Positions 19,307-29,746 of a stretch of 64,000 bases of DNA are shown here, in pieces (position 1 is the first letter of the stretch; each line of letters begins with the position of its first letter). The DNA lies in NCBI GenBank assembly GCA_945889005.1, contig CAMDBI010000015.1, positions 25,362-89,361 on the forward strand. The letters are read 5' to 3'. The notes beneath the pieces were generated by a model. That model was not told the DNA's origin, did not search any database, and worked only from the letters and a program-made list of their open reading frames with translations. Source of the DNA: Bacteroides fragilis (GTDB lineage: Bacteria > Bacteroidota > Bacteroidia > Bacteroidales > DTGW01). The translations under genes were made by a program, and so were the position numbers.

Positions 19307-19981
19307 ATGTACGAGCAAGAGATTTGCAACTATTTTGAAAATTTTCTGACCAACAATAGAATAGAAACTTTAAATCGAGTGCTTCAAAACCGTACTCGTT
19401 ATATTACTGTTGTATTGGAAGATATTTACCAATCGCAAAATGCAAGTGCCGTTATAAGAACCTGCGATTGTATGGGTATTCAAAATATTCATATCGTTGA
19501 AAAAATCAATCGATTTTGTATCAATGCCGATGTGCTCAGAGGTGCCAACAACTGGGTCGATATCGAAAAATACAAACAAACCGAAACAACAATAAAAAAA
19601 CTGAAGAATGAAGGTTACCGTATTGTAGCAACTTCGCCACATGGAGGAAGCAAAACACCCGAAAATATCGATCTGAATTCAGGAAAAATTGCATTGTTTT
19701 TTGGAACCGAACTAACAGGAATTTCAGATGCTGTAAAATCTGAAGCCGACGAATTTATTAGCATTCCCATGGTTGGATTTACCGAAAGCTTAAACATTTC
19801 GGTTAGTGCAGCCATTTTTTTATATACATTAACCACGAGACTGAGGCAAACGAATATCGACTGGCAATTGTCAGAAAAAGAATTCATTGAAGTGAAAACA
19901 AAATGGCTTCGAAATACTATTAAAAAAAGCGAACTGATTGAAGAACGATATAAATTAGAAAATAATTTATTGACATATTGA
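19307..19981 (+). CDS. trmH: SpoU/TrmH-family RNA 2'-O-methyltransferase
   Basis: VVLEDIYQSQNASAVIRTCDCMGIQNIHIVE; ALFFGTELTGISDAV; IPMVGFTESLNISVSAAIFLY. Confidence 0.88.
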   Translation: MYEQEICNYFENFLTNNRIETLNRVLQNRTRYITVVLEDIYQSQNASAVIRTCDCMGIQNIHIVEKINRFCINADVLRGANNWVDIEKYKQTETTIKKLKNEGYRIVATSPHGGSKTPENIDLNSGKIALFFGTELTGISDAVKSEADEFISIPMVGFTESLNISVSAAIFLYTLTTRLRQTNIDWQLSEKEFIEVKTKWLRNTIKKSELIEERYKLENNLLTY

Positions 19982-20110
19982 ATGTAAGCTATTTGTTTTT
20001 ATAAAAAAAACCATTAGGTTTGTCTTAAGAAACTTTTAAATAAATATAAAAAAACTAAAAATTTTATTTATATTTGATAAAGAGGCAAAAAAACCTATAA
20101 CATTTACTCA

Positions 20111-20809
20111 ATGAATTGCATTATAATCGATGATGACAAACTTTCATTAAAGCTTATTGAGGAGTTTGTAAATAAAACAGAAAGTCTTAATCTTATTGGC
20201 ACCTTCGACAAGGCTTTAAGTGCGATTAATGCTATTAAACAAAACGACAATATAGATCTTATCTTTCTCGATATCGAAATGCCCGAAATGACCGGTATCG
20301 ATTTCATGGAAGCATTGCAAAATCCACCACAAATTATCGTTTGCTCTTCGAAAGATAAATATGCACTCAATGCATTCGATTACGATGTAACCGACTTCCT
20401 TCTGAAACCACCTACATATACTCGTTTCTTCAAAGCAATTGAAAAAGCTCAAAAGAAATTTCAAAAGGGAGCCCTAGGAAAAGACGAAATTTTTATAAAG
20501 AAAAACTCATCGCTGGTTCGTTTAAGATACGAAGAAATATTATTTGTCGAAGCGCTCGAAAACTATGTCATATTCAATACATTCAATGAGAAGTTTACCA
20601 TTCATTTTACCATGAAATCGGTCGAACAAAAACTTCCTACACAACGATTCTCGAGAGTACACCGTTCGTTTATCGTTAACACCAGCGCCATTAAAGAGAT
20701 TGAAGACAATGCTATACTTATAAAAACTACAGAAGGTATAAAGTCGATTCCTATTGGCAAATCGTACCGCGACAAACTCATGGACGATATAAATCTTATT
20801 GTAAAATAA
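20111..20809 (+). CDS. LytTR-family response regulator
   Basis: MNCIIIDDDKLSLKLIEEF; LIFLDIEMPEMTGIDFME; LytTR C-terminus EEILFVEALENYVIF...RVHRSFIVNTSAIKEI. Confidence 0.92.
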   Translation: MNCIIIDDDKLSLKLIEEFVNKTESLNLIGTFDKALSAINAIKQNDNIDLIFLDIEMPEMTGIDFMEALQNPPQIIVCSSKDKYALNAFDYDVTDFLLKPPTYTRFFKAIEKAQKKFQKGALGKDEIFIKKNSSLVRLRYEEILFVEALENYVIFNTFNEKFTIHFTMKSVEQKLPTQRFSRVHRSFIVNTSAIKEIEDNAILIKTTEGIKSIPIGKSYRDKLMDDINLIVK

Positions 20810-20856
20810 ACAGCTTCATTTTTTCTTTATATTTTTGCTTTCATTTTAATAAAAAC

Positions 20857-21741
20857 ATGAAACGAATCTTTATTTCCATTTTTATTCTTAGTTCACTTAT
20901 TAATTGTTCATTTTCTCAAACCCAAAACCTTTCAATAGAAAATGAATTAAATGCCTTATCGGATAGTATTTATAAACTCAAAATGGGTCCCGATTCTTTA
21001 AAAAAACAAATTTCCGATACCATTTATACCAAATTCTCTGAATTTTTGACAGATAGCAGTTCTTTCTATTTAAAATTTGCCAATTTTAAGCATATTGGCA
21101 TTACAAGCGCCCCCGATAATGCATTTCGACTAATACAATGGAATTATATTGAAAAAGATGGCACCGGGAAACATTTTGGAATTATTCAATTCAGACCTGG
21201 CAACAATGGGAAATGCTTGGTGGTTAAACTTTCTGAAACCCAACATGAGATTAACCGCGACGAACTTATATTGAAAAGAATGTCGCCACAACAATGGTAT
21301 GGAGCATTGTATTACAAAATAATACCTATAAAAAACAATAAAACAACCATATACACATTACTTGGCACTCGCTACAACAGTATATTTACCACATCAAAAG
21401 TAATTGAAACACTACAAATTAGAGACGATGGGAAAATTATTTTTGGTTACCCAATTTTAAATGTTGCAACCAAAAAAAATGTTAGAATGATTTTCGAATA
21501 CTCTAATAAAGCATCGATGGGTTTAAAATATTACGACAGCCAAAAAGCAATAGTATTTGATCATTTGGCACCCGACCAACCTTTACATACCAATATTTAC
21601 AAGTATTACGGTCCCGATTTTACTTACGATGCATTTAAAATGGAGAATAACAGTTGGGTTTTCTATTCGAACTACGATTTCAGACAACCCATAGAAGAAA
21701 TCAGAAAAGGCCCAAAACCGAAAATAATCCGAAGCAAGTGA
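20857..21741 (+). CDS. Uncharacterised exported protein
   Basis: Signal peptide MKRIFISIFILSSLINCSFSQ; no family recognised. Confidence 0.6.
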   Translation: MKRIFISIFILSSLINCSFSQTQNLSIENELNALSDSIYKLKMGPDSLKKQISDTIYTKFSEFLTDSSSFYLKFANFKHIGITSAPDNAFRLIQWNYIEKDGTGKHFGIIQFRPGNNGKCLVVKLSETQHEINRDELILKRMSPQQWYGALYYKIIPIKNNKTTIYTLLGTRYNSIFTTSKVIETLQIRDDGKIIFGYPILNVATKKNVRMIFEYSNKASMGLKYYDSQKAIVFDHLAPDQPLHTNIYKYYGPDFTYDAFKMENNSWVFYSNYDFRQPIEEIRKGPKPKIIRSK

Positions 21742-21744
21742 GTT

Positions 21745-23781
21745 TTACTCAACTTGTTTGAGCTTAATTACAAAGCCTCCACCAGAAGCCATTTTCATAT
21801 TAAGCACTGTAATTTTATCGGCATTACGAGATTCTTTAACGAGTTTTCGAGCATCGATATTACAATCGGGTGCATCTTTCCAAATCTCGGCCTCATACAA
21901 TCTGTTGTATTCGAGAAAATTTAACTTAATATCGATTGTGCGCTCGGTCCAATTGGTCATGCCAGCCAAATACCAATCGGAGCCCGAACGGCGGGCAACT
22001 ACAATGTATTGACCTATTTCGCCATCGACAAACCGAGTATCGTCCCAGGTAGTAGGTACCATTTTCAGAAAATCGGTGCCAGGTTGGTTTCGGTAATTAA
22101 ACGGAGCATCGCACATAACCTGTAAAGCACTCTCGTAAATTACCATCATAGCCAGTTGAAAGCAACGTGTTCCCATTACCTGTGGAGCAGGTGCATCGAA
22201 ACCAACCACTTTGAAACTATCTTTCGTAGAATTAAGAAATCCTCCAGGGGTAAAATCCATTTCACCTCCCAACATTCGGGTATAAGGCAAAGTAACACAA
22301 TGCTCTGGGGTAACAAATTTGCTCCATTTATTAAATTCGTTACCCAAAACACCTTCGCGAGTAATCATGTTGGGGTATACGCGACTATAACCGGTTGGCA
22401 TCATTGCCCCATGGAAGTCGACTAATAGTCGGTGCTTCGCAGCCCTGTCGGCTACTTTATGATAAAAATTGACCATTGCCTGATCGTTACGGTTCATGTA
22501 ATCGATCTTTACACCTGCGACACCCCATTTCTCATATAACGAGAATGCTTCTTCCATTTGTTTTTCGGCATGTTTCCAATGCATCCAAAGAATAATTCCA
22601 ACATCCTTTGACTTCGCATAGCGAACAAGTTCGGGAATATCTATTTCGGGGTTCGATTTGGTTATATCGCTATTGGGATTTGGTGCTTTTTGTACTTTTG
22701 ATGTTGTATCGAACGGATTGCCATACCACATACAATCGACAATTTGATATTGCCAGTTCATTTCCGCAGCCAGATCGATATAATGCTTCATGGTTTCGGT
22801 ATTTGATCCTACCTTAAAATTTACTTCTGGTGCATATTTCCCACTCCACCACCAATCCCATGCAGCTTTCCCGGGCTTTATCCACGTGGGGTCTACAATC
22901 ATAGAACTGCTACATAAATTTTGTAAAATATCGGATTCGATAAACTTTCCAGGATTTTCGGCCAACATAAGTACCCGCCAGGGCGAATAACGTGGAGCAT
23001 TTGTAATTACGGCAAGGCTTGAATCGGAATAAAGTGGTGACAACTTCGAGTAAAAATTATAAGCCTTTGAAGTGTCTCGTTTAATGCACATTGCAGCCCA
23101 ATTCGATAACGAGGCCTCCATCATTGCTCCCCACCGGTTTTCGCCAAAGTTTATTAAAAGTGGTGTACCCAAAAGATCGTTATTCTTAATATCGCTAATT
23201 TTATATTGCAAAAATGGGCTTTCCTGTGCTTGTTCAAATGTATGCCACTTTGTAGCCCAAATTTCGTGATTGGCATTGAAATTCCAAACCGTATTTTCAT
23301 TCACTATATTGATTTTCAGCAACGATTCCTGATAAGGAAGATAATATTGCATCGCTATACCATCGTTGTACAACCTAAAAACCAGGTTTATATTCCTTCT
23401 CAATCGTGTTTTTTCTTTGTATCGAGCTGTAATTTCTGTAAAATTATCTTTTACTGTTTTTCTTTTGCCCCAAACACGTTCCCAGCTTTCGTTTTCTTCA
23501 AAAGAGTTCCAGTATATAAATTCTAAACTATCGAAAATACTTGGCGAATCTTTAAAATCGAGCGAAAAACTAGCACTATCGACAATGTTTTTTTTCTTGA
23601 AATCTATCGAATAATAAATTTTCCCTGCTATACTGTCAGTTTTATGAACTCTTAAACAAATCCTTTTGTCGGGCGAATAAACTACAGCTTCTTCGATAGA
23701 AAACAATTGCGGAGAAATCAAAAACAAAAATAATATCCAAATATTACGCATAATCCAATAGTTTTTAAAACCAAATGCCAA
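21745..23781 (-). CDS. Glycoside hydrolase family 97
   Basis: KPGKAAWDWWWSGKYAPEVNFKVGSNTETMKHYIDLAAEMNWQYQIVDCMWYG; GVAGVKIDYMNRNDQAMVNFYH; EGVLGNEFNKW; signal peptide. Confidence 0.92.
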   Translation of the reverse strand: MAFGFKNYWIMRNIWILFLFLISPQLFSIEEAVVYSPDKRICLRVHKTDSIAGKIYYSIDFKKKNIVDSASFSLDFKDSPSIFDSLEFIYWNSFEENESWERVWGKRKTVKDNFTEITARYKEKTRLRRNINLVFRLYNDGIAMQYYLPYQESLLKINIVNENTVWNFNANHEIWATKWHTFEQAQESPFLQYKISDIKNNDLLGTPLLINFGENRWGAMMEASLSNWAAMCIKRDTSKAYNFYSKLSPLYSDSSLAVITNAPRYSPWRVLMLAENPGKFIESDILQNLCSSSMIVDPTWIKPGKAAWDWWWSGKYAPEVNFKVGSNTETMKHYIDLAAEMNWQYQIVDCMWYGNPFDTTSKVQKAPNPNSDITKSNPEIDIPELVRYAKSKDVGIILWMHWKHAEKQMEEAFSLYEKWGVAGVKIDYMNRNDQAMVNFYHKVADRAAKHRLLVDFHGAMMPTGYSRVYPNMITREGVLGNEFNKWSKFVTPEHCVTLPYTRMLGGEMDFTPGGFLNSTKDSFKVVGFDAPAPQVMGTRCFQLAMMVIYESALQVMCDAPFNYRNQPGTDFLKMVPTTWDDTRFVDGEIGQYIVVARRSGSDWYLAGMTNWTERTIDIKLNFLEYNRLYEAEIWKDAPDCNIDARKLVKESRNADKITVLNMKMASGGGFVIKLKQVE

Positions 23782-23859
23782 ATGTATAAAAAGATTGAGA
23801 TATAATTTGAAAGGTCAATATCTGTTTTTTTCTAAATTTGTATTTTAATACTATTTCTT

Positions 23860-24726
23860 ATGTCAAAACATTTTTACATAGTAACTGTAATCATTACTAT
23901 TTTAAACACCACTGCTTATAGTCAGAAAATTGCGCCGAGCCTTACCAATCTTATAGTCTTAAATAATAAAATAACGAATGAAATTGAAGAAACTTCCGGA
24001 TTAATTCTATTCGACAATATGCTATGGACATTCAACGATAGTGGCGGTGAGGCATGTTTATTTGCACTTAATAGATACAGTCATGCTATTGAAAGGAAAG
24101 TGTATATCGACAATGCCCAAAATATAGACTGGGAGGATATTACACAAGACGATAATTTCATATATATTGGAGATGTTGGCGACAACAAAGGAGCTCGTCA
24201 GGAACTACACATTTACAAAGTCAATAAAGAATATTTGCTCGACAAATCAAATAAAAAAGTTTCTTCCGAACTAATCACTTTCTCGTACAACGACAAACGT
24301 AAACCTCTGAAATTGAGCAATTCTGCTTACGATTGCGAAGCCATAATTGCATCGAACGATAGTATATTTTTATTTACCAAGAACTGGGTACATTCCAAAA
24401 GCGACATTTATGGTTTTCCTACAAAACAAGGAAAATATTCAATTGAAAGAATAAAACGTATCGATAGCGAAGGTTTAATTACAGGAGCCTGTATATCGCC
24501 CGACAAACAATATGTTTTTTTAATTGCCTATGCCGATTACACGCCTTATATGCTTTGTTTAGATTACTCGAACTTTAAAATCATTGGTCGGTATGAATAT
24601 CCTCAATATGCAGGATACCAAACCGAGGCTGTTTGCTTTGCCGGAAAAGATACTATATTGATAAGTTCCGAAAAAACTGCCGTAAAACCTATTTCAATTT
24701 TAAGAACTATAATTGAAAATAAATAA
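23860..24726 (+). CDS. Uncharacterised exported protein, beta-propeller-like
   Basis: Signal peptide MSKHFYIVTVIITILNTTAYSQ; EETSGLILFDNMLWTFNDSGG and DWEDITQDDNFIYIGDVGDN repeats; TAAATTTG -7-like box at 23833-23840. Confidence 0.55.
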   Translation: MSKHFYIVTVIITILNTTAYSQKIAPSLTNLIVLNNKITNEIEETSGLILFDNMLWTFNDSGGEACLFALNRYSHAIERKVYIDNAQNIDWEDITQDDNFIYIGDVGDNKGARQELHIYKVNKEYLLDKSNKKVSSELITFSYNDKRKPLKLSNSAYDCEAIIASNDSIFLFTKNWVHSKSDIYGFPTKQGKYSIERIKRIDSEGLITGACISPDKQYVFLIAYADYTPYMLCLDYSNFKIIGRYEYPQYAGYQTEAVCFAGKDTILISSEKTAVKPISILRTIIENK

Positions 24727-24730
24727 TATG

Positions 24731-25852
24731 CTATGTTGTTTTACGGTATTGGGTTACAGCCAATGTCATTACTACAATACCAAAAACAAACATAGAAATT
24801 ATCTCAGTTTTTATATCCATAAACGACGACCCTTTGAGCAGTATCATTCGTACACATTTCATAAAATAAAATACGGGGTTTAACAAATCGACGTATTGCC
24901 CCCATTTGGGCATGGTTTCGACCGAAGTAAAAATGCCACTCATCATTACACATACCATCATTACAAAAAATGTAATAAACATGGCTTGTTGCTGGGTGTT
25001 GGTTACAGTTGAGATTAACAATCCCAAGCCCAAAACTATTACAAGATATATGCCTGCTGCCAAATACAGCAAAGGTAAACTTCCTACTATAGGAATATCG
25101 TAAACCAATTTTCCAAAGCCTAAGCCTAAACTAAATTCGATCAATGCCAAAATCCAGAAAGGGACTAATTTGCCAATAATAAATTCATATTTTCTAATTG
25201 GCGTAACATTTATTTGTTCAATGGTCCCCATCTCCTTCTCTCGTACAAGATTCAATGCAGCCAAAAACATTCCTATCATGGTTACCAAAATAACCAATAT
25301 TGCCGGCACCATATACGACGTATAATTTAGCTCGGTATTGTACCAAAATGCCGGTATAACAGATATTCTCTGTTGCTGAATACTTGTAATGCTTTTACCC
25401 AAATGCTCTACTACAATATCCTTGTTGAAATCCAAGATAATATTGGCTAAGTAGGCTGCCGAAATAGCAGCGGTTGTACCATTTATTGCATTGACCGATA
25501 GTTGAACCTTGGCACTATTGTCGCGTACAAGCTGACGTTCGAAATTGTTGGGAATATTGACAATCAAGTCTATTTCCCCATTGTCGAGCAATCGAAGGGC
25601 TTCGTTGTAGCTACTAACCTGATATTCTACTTTATAAAAATTGGTTCCTTCGAATTTCTCAATCATTTTTCGTGATGTAGCCGACAAGTCTAAATCCACA
25701 ACAGCCATCTTTAAGTGTTTGATTTCCAATGTTGCAGCATTTACAATTATGATGAGTTGAACAATTGGTACAACAAATAAAATTGGAATTGAAATTTTAT
25801 TTCTAAAAATTTGCAAAAATTCTTTTCTAATAATTGTAAGTATTGTTCTCAT
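24731..25852 (-). CDS. ABC-2 type transporter permease
   Basis: MRTILTIIRKEFLQIFRNKISIPILFVVPIVQLIII...LVREKEMGTIEQINVTPIRKYEFIIGKLVPFW; start at 25852 because upstream extension is made of repeat DNA. Confidence 0.88.
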   Translation of the reverse strand: MRTILTIIRKEFLQIFRNKISIPILFVVPIVQLIIIVNAATLEIKHLKMAVVDLDLSATSRKMIEKFEGTNFYKVEYQVSSYNEALRLLDNGEIDLIVNIPNNFERQLVRDNSAKVQLSVNAINGTTAAISAAYLANIILDFNKDIVVEHLGKSITSIQQQRISVIPAFWYNTELNYTSYMVPAILVILVTMIGMFLAALNLVREKEMGTIEQINVTPIRKYEFIIGKLVPFWILALIEFSLGLGFGKLVYDIPIVGSLPLLYLAAGIYLVIVLGLGLLISTVTNTQQQAMFITFFVMMVCVMMSGIFTSVETMPKWGQYVDLLNPVFYFMKCVRMILLKGSSFMDIKTEIISMFVFGIVVMTLAVTQYRKTT

Positions 25853-25866
25853 TTGTAAATTAATTG

Positions 25867-25894
25867 ACAGTGAACAGTGAACAGTGAACAGTGG
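25867..25894. repeat. 7-bp tandem repeat ACAGTGA x4
   Basis: ACAGTGA ACAGTGA ACAGTGA ACAGTGG; followed by a (T)TTCCACA/TTTTCACA/TTTGCACA block to about 25926. Confidence 0.85.
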
Positions 25895-25928
25895 AAATTT
25901 TTCCACATTTTCACATTTGCACATTAAT

Positions 25929-27035
25929 TTATTCAAGTCTGGTTTTAAACTTTTTGGAACTTGCTACCAACAGAAACAAAGTTACAAAAGCCAATACCAA
26001 TGTTTGCTTCCATACATAAGCGAAACCTAAGCCCTTTTCCATTATGGTTTTCAATATATCGATAAAATAGGTCGACGGATTGATGCGGCACACCACCTGA
26101 AGCCAAATAGGCATATTGTCGATGGGAAAAATAAAACCCGAAAGCAACAGGGTTGGCAACATAAGCGCCAACATCGAAATCATCATGGCATTTTGCTGTG
26201 TATCGTTGTTGGTCGATATAAAAATACCCAGCGACAATGCCAAAAGGATAAACAACAAAGCTTCGCCTAGCAATAGCAACAAACTTCCTTTTATGGGCAA
26301 TTCAAAAACAAAATTGGCCAAAACAATAATGATAACAGCATCTAAAAACGCCAATAAAATATACGGAATAACTTTACCTACAATTATTTGCAAAGGTTTA
26401 AGTGGCGAAACAAGCAGAACCTCCATGGTTCCCATTTCTTTTTCGCGAACAATAGAAACCGATGTCATTAGAGCCGAAATTAGAACTAGCACCAATGCCA
26501 TAATGCCGGGAACAAACATAAAAACTCCTTTCATATCGGGGTTGTACATCATTCTAACTTCCGGTACAATCCGCATGACCTGACCTACCGATGAATTCAT
26601 TGAAGCACTATAATTGTTGATAATATTGGAAGTATAGCCGGTCACAATGTTGGCAAAATTAGCATCCGAAGCATCGGCAATAATATGAACACTTGCTTTG
26701 CCTTCTTTTAAAAGTTTTTGAGCGAAATCGGGTTCAAACACCACTACCTCCTTTACACTGCCATTTTTAAAATAGGCTTGGATCTCCTTCTCTGAGTTTA
26801 AATACGCTTTTATTTTGAAATAGCCCGATGACGAGAGTTTCGATGTTATTTGCTTTGTCACATCGTCTTTCGACATATCAAGAATGGCAATATTGGCATC
26901 TTTAATTTCGTTGGTTATTACATATCCAAAAATAAGCATCATTGCCAAAGGCATACCAAACAGCACAAACAAAGTTCGCTTGTCGCGAAATATGTGATAA
27001 CACTCCTTTATTACAAAACCTTTAAAAGCATTCAT
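25929..27035 (-). CDS. ABC-2 type transporter permease
   Basis: MNAFKGFVIKECYHIFRDKRTLFVLFGMPLAMMLIFGYV; SIVREKEMGTMEVLLVSPLKPLQIIVGKVIPY. Confidence 0.88.
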   Translation of the reverse strand: MNAFKGFVIKECYHIFRDKRTLFVLFGMPLAMMLIFGYVITNEIKDANIAILDMSKDDVTKQITSKLSSSGYFKIKAYLNSEKEIQAYFKNGSVKEVVVFEPDFAQKLLKEGKASVHIIADASDANFANIVTGYTSNIINNYSASMNSSVGQVMRIVPEVRMMYNPDMKGVFMFVPGIMALVLVLISALMTSVSIVREKEMGTMEVLLVSPLKPLQIIVGKVIPYILLAFLDAVIIIVLANFVFELPIKGSLLLLLGEALLFILLALSLGIFISTNNDTQQNAMMISMLALMLPTLLLSGFIFPIDNMPIWLQVVCRINPSTYFIDILKTIMEKGLGFAYVWKQTLVLAFVTLFLLVASSKKFKTRLE

Positions 27036-27140
27036 ATCTTATTAATTTGAAAATTTCGAATGAGCAAATTTGAAAATGAAAACCCACACATCACTTCATT
27101 AGAACCTTTAATAATATTGCAATCCAAAATTTTAATAAAT

Positions 27141-27181
27141 TTGCACATTTCCACATTTGACATTTTCACATTTCCACATTA
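27141..27181. repeat. 7/8-bp-period degenerate repeat (TTGCACA/TTTCCACA/TTTGACA/TTTTCACA)
   Basis: ttgcacatttccacatttgacattttcacatttccacatta read directly. Confidence 0.6.
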
Positions 27182-27910
27182 TTTCCCACGAGCCAAAATA
27201 TAAAACACCTCATCCATATTTGCAGCGTTAAACTGCTGTTTTAGCCCATCTGGCGTATCGAGAGCCGCAATGCGCCCATCGACCATAATCGACACTCGGT
27301 TACAATACTCGGCCTCGTCCATATAATGCGTAGTTACAAACACTGTAATACCATCGTTTGCTGCATCGTATATTAGATTCCAAAATTGCCGACGGGTAAT
27401 GGGGTCGACCCCTCCGGTTGGTTCGTCGAGAAAAACAATTTTGGGTCGGTGAAAAACTGCAATCGAAAAAGCCAACTTTTGTTTCCAGCCAAGCGGAATA
27501 TCCTGAATAAGCATATTACGTTCGTTTCCCAAACCGAGTTTATCGAACAATTGAATGGCTCTTTGTTTAATTTCTGCTCTTCTCATTCCATAAATACCTG
27601 CATAAAACTGAATATTTTCATAAACAGTCAAATCGCCATAGAGCGAAAACTTTTGGCTCATATAACCAATGTTTCTCTTAATACTCTCGGTTTGAGTATG
27701 AGCATCGAAACCGGCAACCTTTACCAAACCAGAGCTTGGAGAAGACAAACCACAAAGAATCTTTATCGCGGTTGTTTTCCCCGCACCATTGGCCCCTAAA
27801 AACCCAAAAATTTCTCCTTGAAAAACATCGAATGTCAAATGATCGTTGGCTGTGAAATCGCCAAATCGCTTGACTAAATCTTTTACTTCTATAATTTTCT
27901 CACTGTTCAT
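27179..27910 (-). CDS. ABC transporter ATP-binding protein
   Basis: MNSEKIIEVKDLVKRFGDFTANDHL; GFLGANGAGKTTAIKIL; RPKIVFLDEPTGGVDP; ATGA overlap with upstream ATPase gene. Confidence 0.92.
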   Translation of the reverse strand: MNSEKIIEVKDLVKRFGDFTANDHLTFDVFQGEIFGFLGANGAGKTTAIKILCGLSSPSSGLVKVAGFDAHTQTESIKRNIGYMSQKFSLYGDLTVYENIQFYAGIYGMRRAEIKQRAIQLFDKLGLGNERNMLIQDIPLGWKQKLAFSIAVFHRPKIVFLDEPTGGVDPITRRQFWNLIYDAANDGITVFVTTHYMDEAEYCNRVSIMVDGRIAALDTPDGLKQQFNAANMDEVFYILARGK

Positions 27911-28824
27911 GATAGCTTCATTAATTTCATGAAACAATCTTCGATGCACGGAGTCTCCAGATGCATCTCGACATCGGTATGTCCAGCTTTTTCGACTTCT
28001 TTCAAAACAATATCGGACGAAATACCTGGCAAAAGGGTTATATGAACAAATTGCCCAAATAAAAACACGCTGTTGCAAAGTCCACTCGAATTCAGATCGT
28101 TCATAAGCTTATACATGTTTTTTGAACGAATAGCCCATAAATCTTCTCCAAAGTGATCGACCACTTCCTTAGGAGTTTCAATTGTCATTATTGAACCATT
28201 TTGCATCAATGCCACTCGATCGCAGAGACTTGCCTCATCCATGTAAGGTGTAGAAACAACAATTGTAATCCCTTGCTCTTTAATGGAACTTAACATCTGC
28301 CAAAATTCCTTTCGCGATACAGCATCGACACCTGTTGTAGGCTCGTCGAGTACCAATATTTTCGGACGATGAATAAGAGCGCACGAAAGCGCCAGCTTCT
28401 GCTTCATACCTCCCGATAAAGCTCCGGCTTTACGTGTTTTAAATGGCTCAATGTGTTGGTATATGTCTTTTATAAGGTCGTAATTCTTTTCAATGGTAGT
28501 TCCAAAAATGGTTGCAAAAAAGTTCAGGTTCTCTTCGACGCTCAAATCCTGATAAAGCGAAAAACGTCCGGGCATATATCCCAACATATTCCGAAGTTTT
28601 TTAAAGTCCTTGACTGTATCCAATCCATCGACAGTCAATGTACCCTTTGTTGGCACCAACAATGTAATAATCAACCTAAACAATGTTGTTTTTCCGGCTC
28701 CATCGGGACCTATAAAGCCAAACAACTCATTTTCATTAATATTACACGTAATATTTTTCAAAGCATTCGTCTTTTCGAAGCTTTTCGAAACATTGTCTAT
28801 CAATATTTTAGTATTTGCTGACAT
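27907..28824 (-). CDS. ABC transporter ATP-binding protein
   Basis: GFIGPDGAGKTTLFRLI; ALSGGMKQKLALSCALIHRPKILVLDEPTTGVD. Confidence 0.92.
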   Translation of the reverse strand: MSANTKILIDNVSKSFEKTNALKNITCNINENELFGFIGPDGAGKTTLFRLIITLLVPTKGTLTVDGLDTVKDFKKLRNMLGYMPGRFSLYQDLSVEENLNFFATIFGTTIEKNYDLIKDIYQHIEPFKTRKAGALSGGMKQKLALSCALIHRPKILVLDEPTTGVDAVSRKEFWQMLSSIKEQGITIVVSTPYMDEASLCDRVALMQNGSIMTIETPKEVVDHFGEDLWAIRSKNMYKLMNDLNSSGLCNSVFLFGQFVHITLLPGISSDIVLKEVEKAGHTDVEMHLETPCIEDCFMKLMKLS

Positions 28825-28839
28825 TCTTTACGTACTCTA

Positions 28840-29727
28840 TTAAAATTTCACTTCTCCAGGCATCCCTATTTTCATAGTACCATCGTTGACAACATCTACT
28901 TTCATTGCATACACAAGGTTTACACGTTCTTCGCGTGTTTGAATTATTTTTGGAGTAAATTCCGATTGCTCCGAAATCCAACTGATAGTCCCTTCATATT
29001 CTTTGATTTCATCGTTACCGGCATCGACTCTCACTTTAACCTTTTGACCCAATTTTACTTGACCCAACTGGCTACCCGAAATATAAACCTTGAGCTTGAT
29101 TACACTCAAATCTGCAAGTTTATAGATGGCTTTGCCCGGACTGGCAATTTCGCCTGCCTCAATATATTTTTCAAGAACTGTACCGGCTGATGGATTGCTT
29201 ATTACAGATTTCTTTATTTGATCGTTTATTTGATAAACCTGAAATGTAAGAGCCTTAAGCTCGTTCGACAAACTGAAATTTTGTGTTTTTGTAGATGCAA
29301 TTTGTTTTTCGATTACCGACAATTGACCATTGATATCGTCGAGTTGCTTTACAGGTGCAGCATTTTGTTGTACCAGCTTTTCGAATCGTTCCTTTTCTTT
29401 CAAAAGAGTTTGTTTCTGCTCTTGTTGAACAGCTATTTGCGCATCTATTTGACTATAACGAGCTGTTGCAGCATCTTTTTGAGCCAATAATTGTTCTTTT
29501 TTTAAATATAAACCCAATGTATCTATAAACCCAACTACTTCGCCAGCTTTCAATACCTGTCCCTCACTAATTGTAAGATTCAGCACTTTGCCTTGCGCTT
29601 CAGCACCAATAAGTAAGTCTAAAGCTTCGAAATTGCCAAAAGCATCGGAGTCACTTTTATTTCCGCCACAAGAAATTAACAAAAATGCTGTAATTATTAG
29701 TAAAAAATGTGTTTTCATATTGTTCAA
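28840..29727 (-). CDS. HlyD-family periplasmic adaptor (membrane fusion protein)
   Basis: Lipoprotein-like signal LLISCGG; LTISEGQVLKAGEVVGFIDTLGLYLKKEQLLAQ; coiled coil; barrel-sandwich NPSAGTVLEKYIEAGEIASPGKAIYKLADL. Confidence 0.9.
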   Translation of the reverse strand: MNNMKTHFLLIITAFLLISCGGNKSDSDAFGNFEALDLLIGAEAQGKVLNLTISEGQVLKAGEVVGFIDTLGLYLKKEQLLAQKDAATARYSQIDAQIAVQQEQKQTLLKEKERFEKLVQQNAAPVKQLDDINGQLSVIEKQIASTKTQNFSLSNELKALTFQVYQINDQIKKSVISNPSAGTVLEKYIEAGEIASPGKAIYKLADLSVIKLKVYISGSQLGQVKLGQKVKVRVDAGNDEIKEYEGTISWISEQSEFTPKIIQTREERVNLVYAMKVDVVNDGTMKIGMPGEVKF

Positions 29728-29746
29728 TATTAAATTTCAATAATGT

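Noticed and set aside
26116-26583. 155-aa plus-strand ORF
   Set aside because: Antisense to ABC-2 permease; no start context or motif.
27911-28078. N-terminal extension of the ABC ATPase ORF (MQQRVFIWAICSYNPFARYF...)
   Set aside because: Overlaps the upstream ATPase gene in another frame; ATGA overlap at 27907-27910 is the natural start.
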